Origin: Conidiobolus incongruus B7586
Lineage: Eukaryota; Entomophthoromycota; Entomophthoromycetes; Entomophthorales; Conidiobolaceae
Direction: 5' to 3'
Assembly: GCA_000697335.1 (NCBI GenBank)
Contig: JNEM01011600.1
Span: 1 to 13,019, forward strand
DNA: 13,019 nt
The notes under the pieces were generated by a model. The model had not been told where the DNA came from, made no database searches, and worked only from the letters and a program-made list of their open reading frames with translations. The translations under genes were made by a program, and so were the position numbers. This document shows positions 9,407 through 13,019 of the stretch, in pieces (within the stretch, counting starts at the first letter, position 1; each line of letters begins with the position of its first letter).

Positions 9407-10631
9407 CTGATTTTTCAAACATATTATTAGTTTGAAATAAATAAATATATATAAAGTTAGTAAGAAATTATATACTTTTAATATATATATATAATAATTT
9501 TTTGATTAAAAAATTAACTTTTTATAATTAGTTGTTTAATTTAATTATATTTAAACTAAATAATAATTATCAAAAGTTTTTTATTTTAGTATTAGTAAAA
9601 CATAACCATAAACCCTTTAAAATTATTTAAAATTTATAAATAAATTTTAATAATAAAATATTATCTAAATTAACAAATTATTACTAGGTAAATTATTTTA
9701 AAGCTAAGAGAGAAATTATTTAAAAACTTATTAAAATTTAAAAAACTAACTTTAATTATTATTCTTTCAATTATTAATAGAGTGAAAAAATATATTAAAA
9801 AATATATTTTTATTTTAGTTAAAAAATTATCTAAGTATTTTAATATTAGTTTTATAAGTATTTTATATATATTAAAGTTTAAACTCAAATTAATAAATAA
9901 AAATATAAAATAAATATTTTATCATTTAATTAAAGCTTAAAAAAAGCTAAAGTAACTATTATTATATAAAACTTATTCAAATATTATTAAAAGTTTAAAC
10001 TTTTTCATTAAATAATTATAATTGATAAATTTTAAATCTTTATTTAAAATTTTTTACTAAAATACAAATCAAAATACTAAATTAAATCAATTTTTTTTAT
10101 AAATTCTTTTAAATAAATATTTTATTTATAAGCAAATATTAATTATTATAATAAATTATAATGGTATATACTATTTTTATTTAATTCTTAAAAAAAAATT
10201 AATTAATAATAAATTTTATATTACTTTTTTAAATAAAAGTATTCCTAATTAGTGTTTTTAATATAATTTAAGTAAAATTATCATTTTACATGATAATTAT
10301 AAAATACCTAAATTTAAAGTTATAAAAAATATTCTAATTAAAAATAACTAGAAAAAACTACTATATCTAGTATATTTTTTAGATTATAACCTATATTATT
10401 ATAATTGCTTTAGATAATTAAAAAACTAACTTTTAAGAAAGAAAATTTCTATAAGAAAATCTAATTGGTTTATAAAATATTAGATTTTAATCTTTAATAA
10501 AAAGTACTATTTTATAAGTATTAATAATTTGTTAAAAGTATATCAAAAAGTTATTAATAATAAAAGGAACTATTAAATTTATATAATATATTTATTTTTA
10601 TATATTATATATTAAAATGTTTATTTTTTTT

Positions 10632-10647
10632 AATTACAAAAAATTCC
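10632..10647. repeat. Right terminal inverted repeat of transposon copy B
   Basis: AATTACAAAAAATTCC, whose complement GGAATTTTTTGTAATT matches the left end with one extra base. No clear TA follows, so the target duplication is not confirmed. Confidence 0.6.
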
Positions 10648-10648
10648 A

Positions 10649-13019
10649 ATTATGAAAAATACAGAGTAATATTAAATTAACTCTTATTATATTTATTTCA
10701 TAAATTTTCAAATTATTTTTTTCAGCCAAATATAAATACTAACACTATGTTTTGATAATTAATTCACGATTTTGCAAACTATATAAAATTTTATCAATAT
10801 ATCTATTATTAGATTTTTATTATATTAAAATAATATTAAATCTAATTGAAAATAATTTATAATCCTTGAATAAAATTTATATTATAATAAATATTTTAAT
10901 AAAGTCAACTTTTAAGCCATCACTTATAACAAACAATTCAATAAATTTTGAAATTATATTAATATATATTACCAAGGTCATAAATTGGAAATCAATAATA
11001 GAAAAAATAAATCACAATAATGAATTAAAAATACTTTAAATTATAAAAAATAAACAATGAATTTGTAATATATCTTTCAACTATTATTTATAAAGGCTAG
11101 ACATCTTAAACTAAAAAATATCTAATAATATAAAGTAATTTCATTTTTAAATTTTTCAAATTAGACCAAATTTTATAAGCTTAATTTTTTTGTTAAGTTT
11201 AATATTCATAATATGGAACAAGTAATATTATAAAGCTATCTATATAAAAACACATTGATATACCTACTTTAATTGCATTATATGATTGCCTTGAAAATAT
11301 ATGTGTTAATAATTTTTAGTTTTCAATTATAATTAAATATATATTATAAATATCTTAAAAATATTAAAAACAAAAACTTTTAAAACTTGGCAATAAATTT
11401 TTAATTTCATAAATAGTCTATAGTATGCAATTTAATTATTACAGATATTTAAATTTGATTTTTTAATAAATTTATCATATTATAATGAAAATGTTATTTA
11501 TATGGAAATATCAACAATATACAATGATTAATAAGATATAATATTTTATTAATTATAATAAATATATAATTTATATGTATATTTAAGTTAAAATTTGCTA
11601 AATTTTCCTTTTTGGTTATAATAAATACCAAATAAAGCTTTACCTGTTTTTTACTATAAAATATTGATTTATAAAATTGATAACCTGGATTGTTTATTAT
11701 AGTGCTAATAATATTTCAATATATCACGCTAATCTAAAAATAATTTATAGAATAGAATAAAGGAAATTATCAATATATAAATAATTATATAAAAGACAAA
11801 ATGATATAGATAATGATATTATCAATTTATTTAAATTTAATAGAATAAAATAAATTATATTCCTTAACATCAATAAATATATTATAACTTATTTGAAATA
11901 ATCACTTAATAAATAAGTTTTAGTAAATATATGCCAAATAATATATATATTCCAAAATTTGATAATTATCAAGTATATTGTGGTTATTATCTTTTATTCT
12001 CTTTAATAATTTCTTAAAAGAATAAATATACTGTTTCTTCCTTTGATCAATATTTGTTTTGTTATTGAGTTATTTAGATTTGAAATCAACTTCTGATTGA
12101 TCTTAATCTTGAATTTGATTATCTCAAATTATTCGATTTTAATAAAACTTCATGTGAGACATAATTTAAAATTAAAATTGTTTCAAAGGCACTTGTTTGT
12201 CATGGAGTAATAAATACTAATTTGTAATCGTTGAAAAGGAATAAATTTATAAATTTTAGGATATGTTAAATGATAAAGTTTGACTTTTACTATACTGTTT
12301 ATAATGAATTTTAAATAAGATTAAGCACTCATGAGCTTTTTTAATCGTATATAAATGGTACAATAATTATTTAAGGTGAATAAATCTATATAGTAGTTTG
12401 AGTTATTCTCACTGTTATTCTGAATTTTTTTAATTCTTAAATATTATATAATAATACTTTATAAAAGAAATTATATAATTGGATAACTTGAAAGGTTATA
12501 AATCAATATTATGATCATACTGACTTAGTTAAAAAATTTCAATTCTTTTGCAATAATCAGGTTATATTATCATTTATTTAGTTATAGAAATACAGTCCAT
12601 GATAAATAATATTATTATAATAATTCCAATTTTGAAGTTCTATTAATAAAAAAATTTATATAATATATATATATATATTTTAATTTTATAGTAATTTAAT
12701 GTGAATTTTATGGGATTCTAATAAACAATGTATAATCAGAATATATTCTTAATTTATTCTTTATTTATTCTTTATTTTTCATGAATAATAGCTTTAATTA
12801 TTAGATTTAATTAATTTGACTAAGTGAATATATTTTAGTTATTTTTGTTACCTTAATTGCTTAATATCAAAAATTAAGTTTTTAATTTATATTTTGCATA
12901 TTTCTTGAATTTAATAATTAAAGTAATTATTTCTAAAATTAAAGAAATAAATATTTAAATATAATATTATAATATAAAGGAATATAAAAATTTAATATAT
13001 AATTTATTTAATTATTGAA
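10649..13019. other. A+T-rich intergenic DNA without a recognisable gene
   Basis: The most A+T-biased long stretch outside the transposons. There is no ORF with coding character, no RNA gene and no third copy of the mariner element that I can find. It contains an AT microsatellite (about 12659-12680) and two copies of TTTATTCTTTA near 12753-12775. Confidence 0.5.
12659..12680. repeat. AT dinucleotide microsatellite
   Basis: An almost pure run of alternating A and T (TATAATATATATATATAT and a few more bases), short and simple. Confidence 0.6.

Larger units (their letters stand above)
9390..10648 (+). mobile_element. Decayed mariner-like (IS630-Tc1-mariner) DNA transposon, copy B
   Basis: This is the inverted partner of copy A, with almost the same length. 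An open stretch at 9692-9910 (73 codons) encodes an HTH-like segment with KKLSKYFNISFISILYIL, resembling Tc1-type DNA-binding domains. Further traces are Asp at 10024-10026 (IDKF, where copy A has NES, so the ancestor was probably DES), LHDN with Asp at 10292-10294, and LDYNLY at 10379-10396, where the third catalytic position (10397-10399) is Tyr in this copy but Asp in copy A. Stops occur throughout, so no transposase can be made. Family placement rests on motifs and spacing seen here; the subfamily is not resolved. Confidence 0.8.

Noticed and set aside
9670-9888. Minus-strand 72-codon ORF inside transposon copy B
   Set aside because: It is the antisense shadow of the HTH-like transposase remnant on the plus strand (9692-9910). 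Its peptide is low-complexity I/L/F/K/N and resembles no family.
11886-11919. 9-bp inverted repeat AACTTATTT / AAATAAGTT
   Set aside because: Short A/T inverted repeats are expected by chance in DNA of this composition, and no gene is nearby to give it a role as a terminator.
1-13019. CRISPR arrays, bacterial operons, rRNA or tRNA genes
   Set aside because: No regularly spaced direct repeats, ribosome-binding sites ahead of ORFs, or structured RNA genes were found; the gene structure is eukaryotic.

Overview
The window looks like fungal nuclear DNA. It holds one long intron-containing protein gene in an extremely A+T-rich, gene-poor setting. Evidence for a fungus is the gene's PX-PH-RhoGAP layout (the Bem3 family of Cdc42/Rho GTPase-activating proteins) and its six very short introns (52-58 nt, GTAANN donors, YAG acceptors). 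By eye the exons are far richer in G+C than the flanks, which are mostly A and T. The lineage cannot be fixed from this sequence; a filamentous fungus with A+T-rich, transposon-decayed intergenic DNA fits.

Layout: 1-60 is A+T-rich flank. 61-1319 is a decayed mariner-like DNA transposon on the minus strand (copy A). 1320-1988 is the 3' flank of the gene. 1989-5945, minus strand, is the Bem3-like gene with seven exons and a 3,630-nt reconstructed CDS (1,209 residues). 5946 to about 6370 is its upstream region. 6370-8340 is A+T-rich DNA without a recognisable gene. 8340-8960 is a patch of less A+T-biased sequence with a 33-codon ORF of unknown status. 9390-10648 is a second copy of the same transposon on the plus strand (copy B). 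10649-13019 is A+T-rich DNA in which no gene was found.

The gene model is joined from exons in four forward-consistent pieces plus three short exons that contain no long ORF of their own; every junction keeps the reading frame and completes a recognisable domain (PX across introns 3 and 4, PH across intron 6). The protein should bind membranes through PX and PH and switch off a Rho-type GTPase, most likely Cdc42, during polarised growth. The two transposon copies are about the same length, point away from each other's strand, and form an inverted pair about 8 kb apart around the gene. Both have stops throughout and neither can make a transposase.
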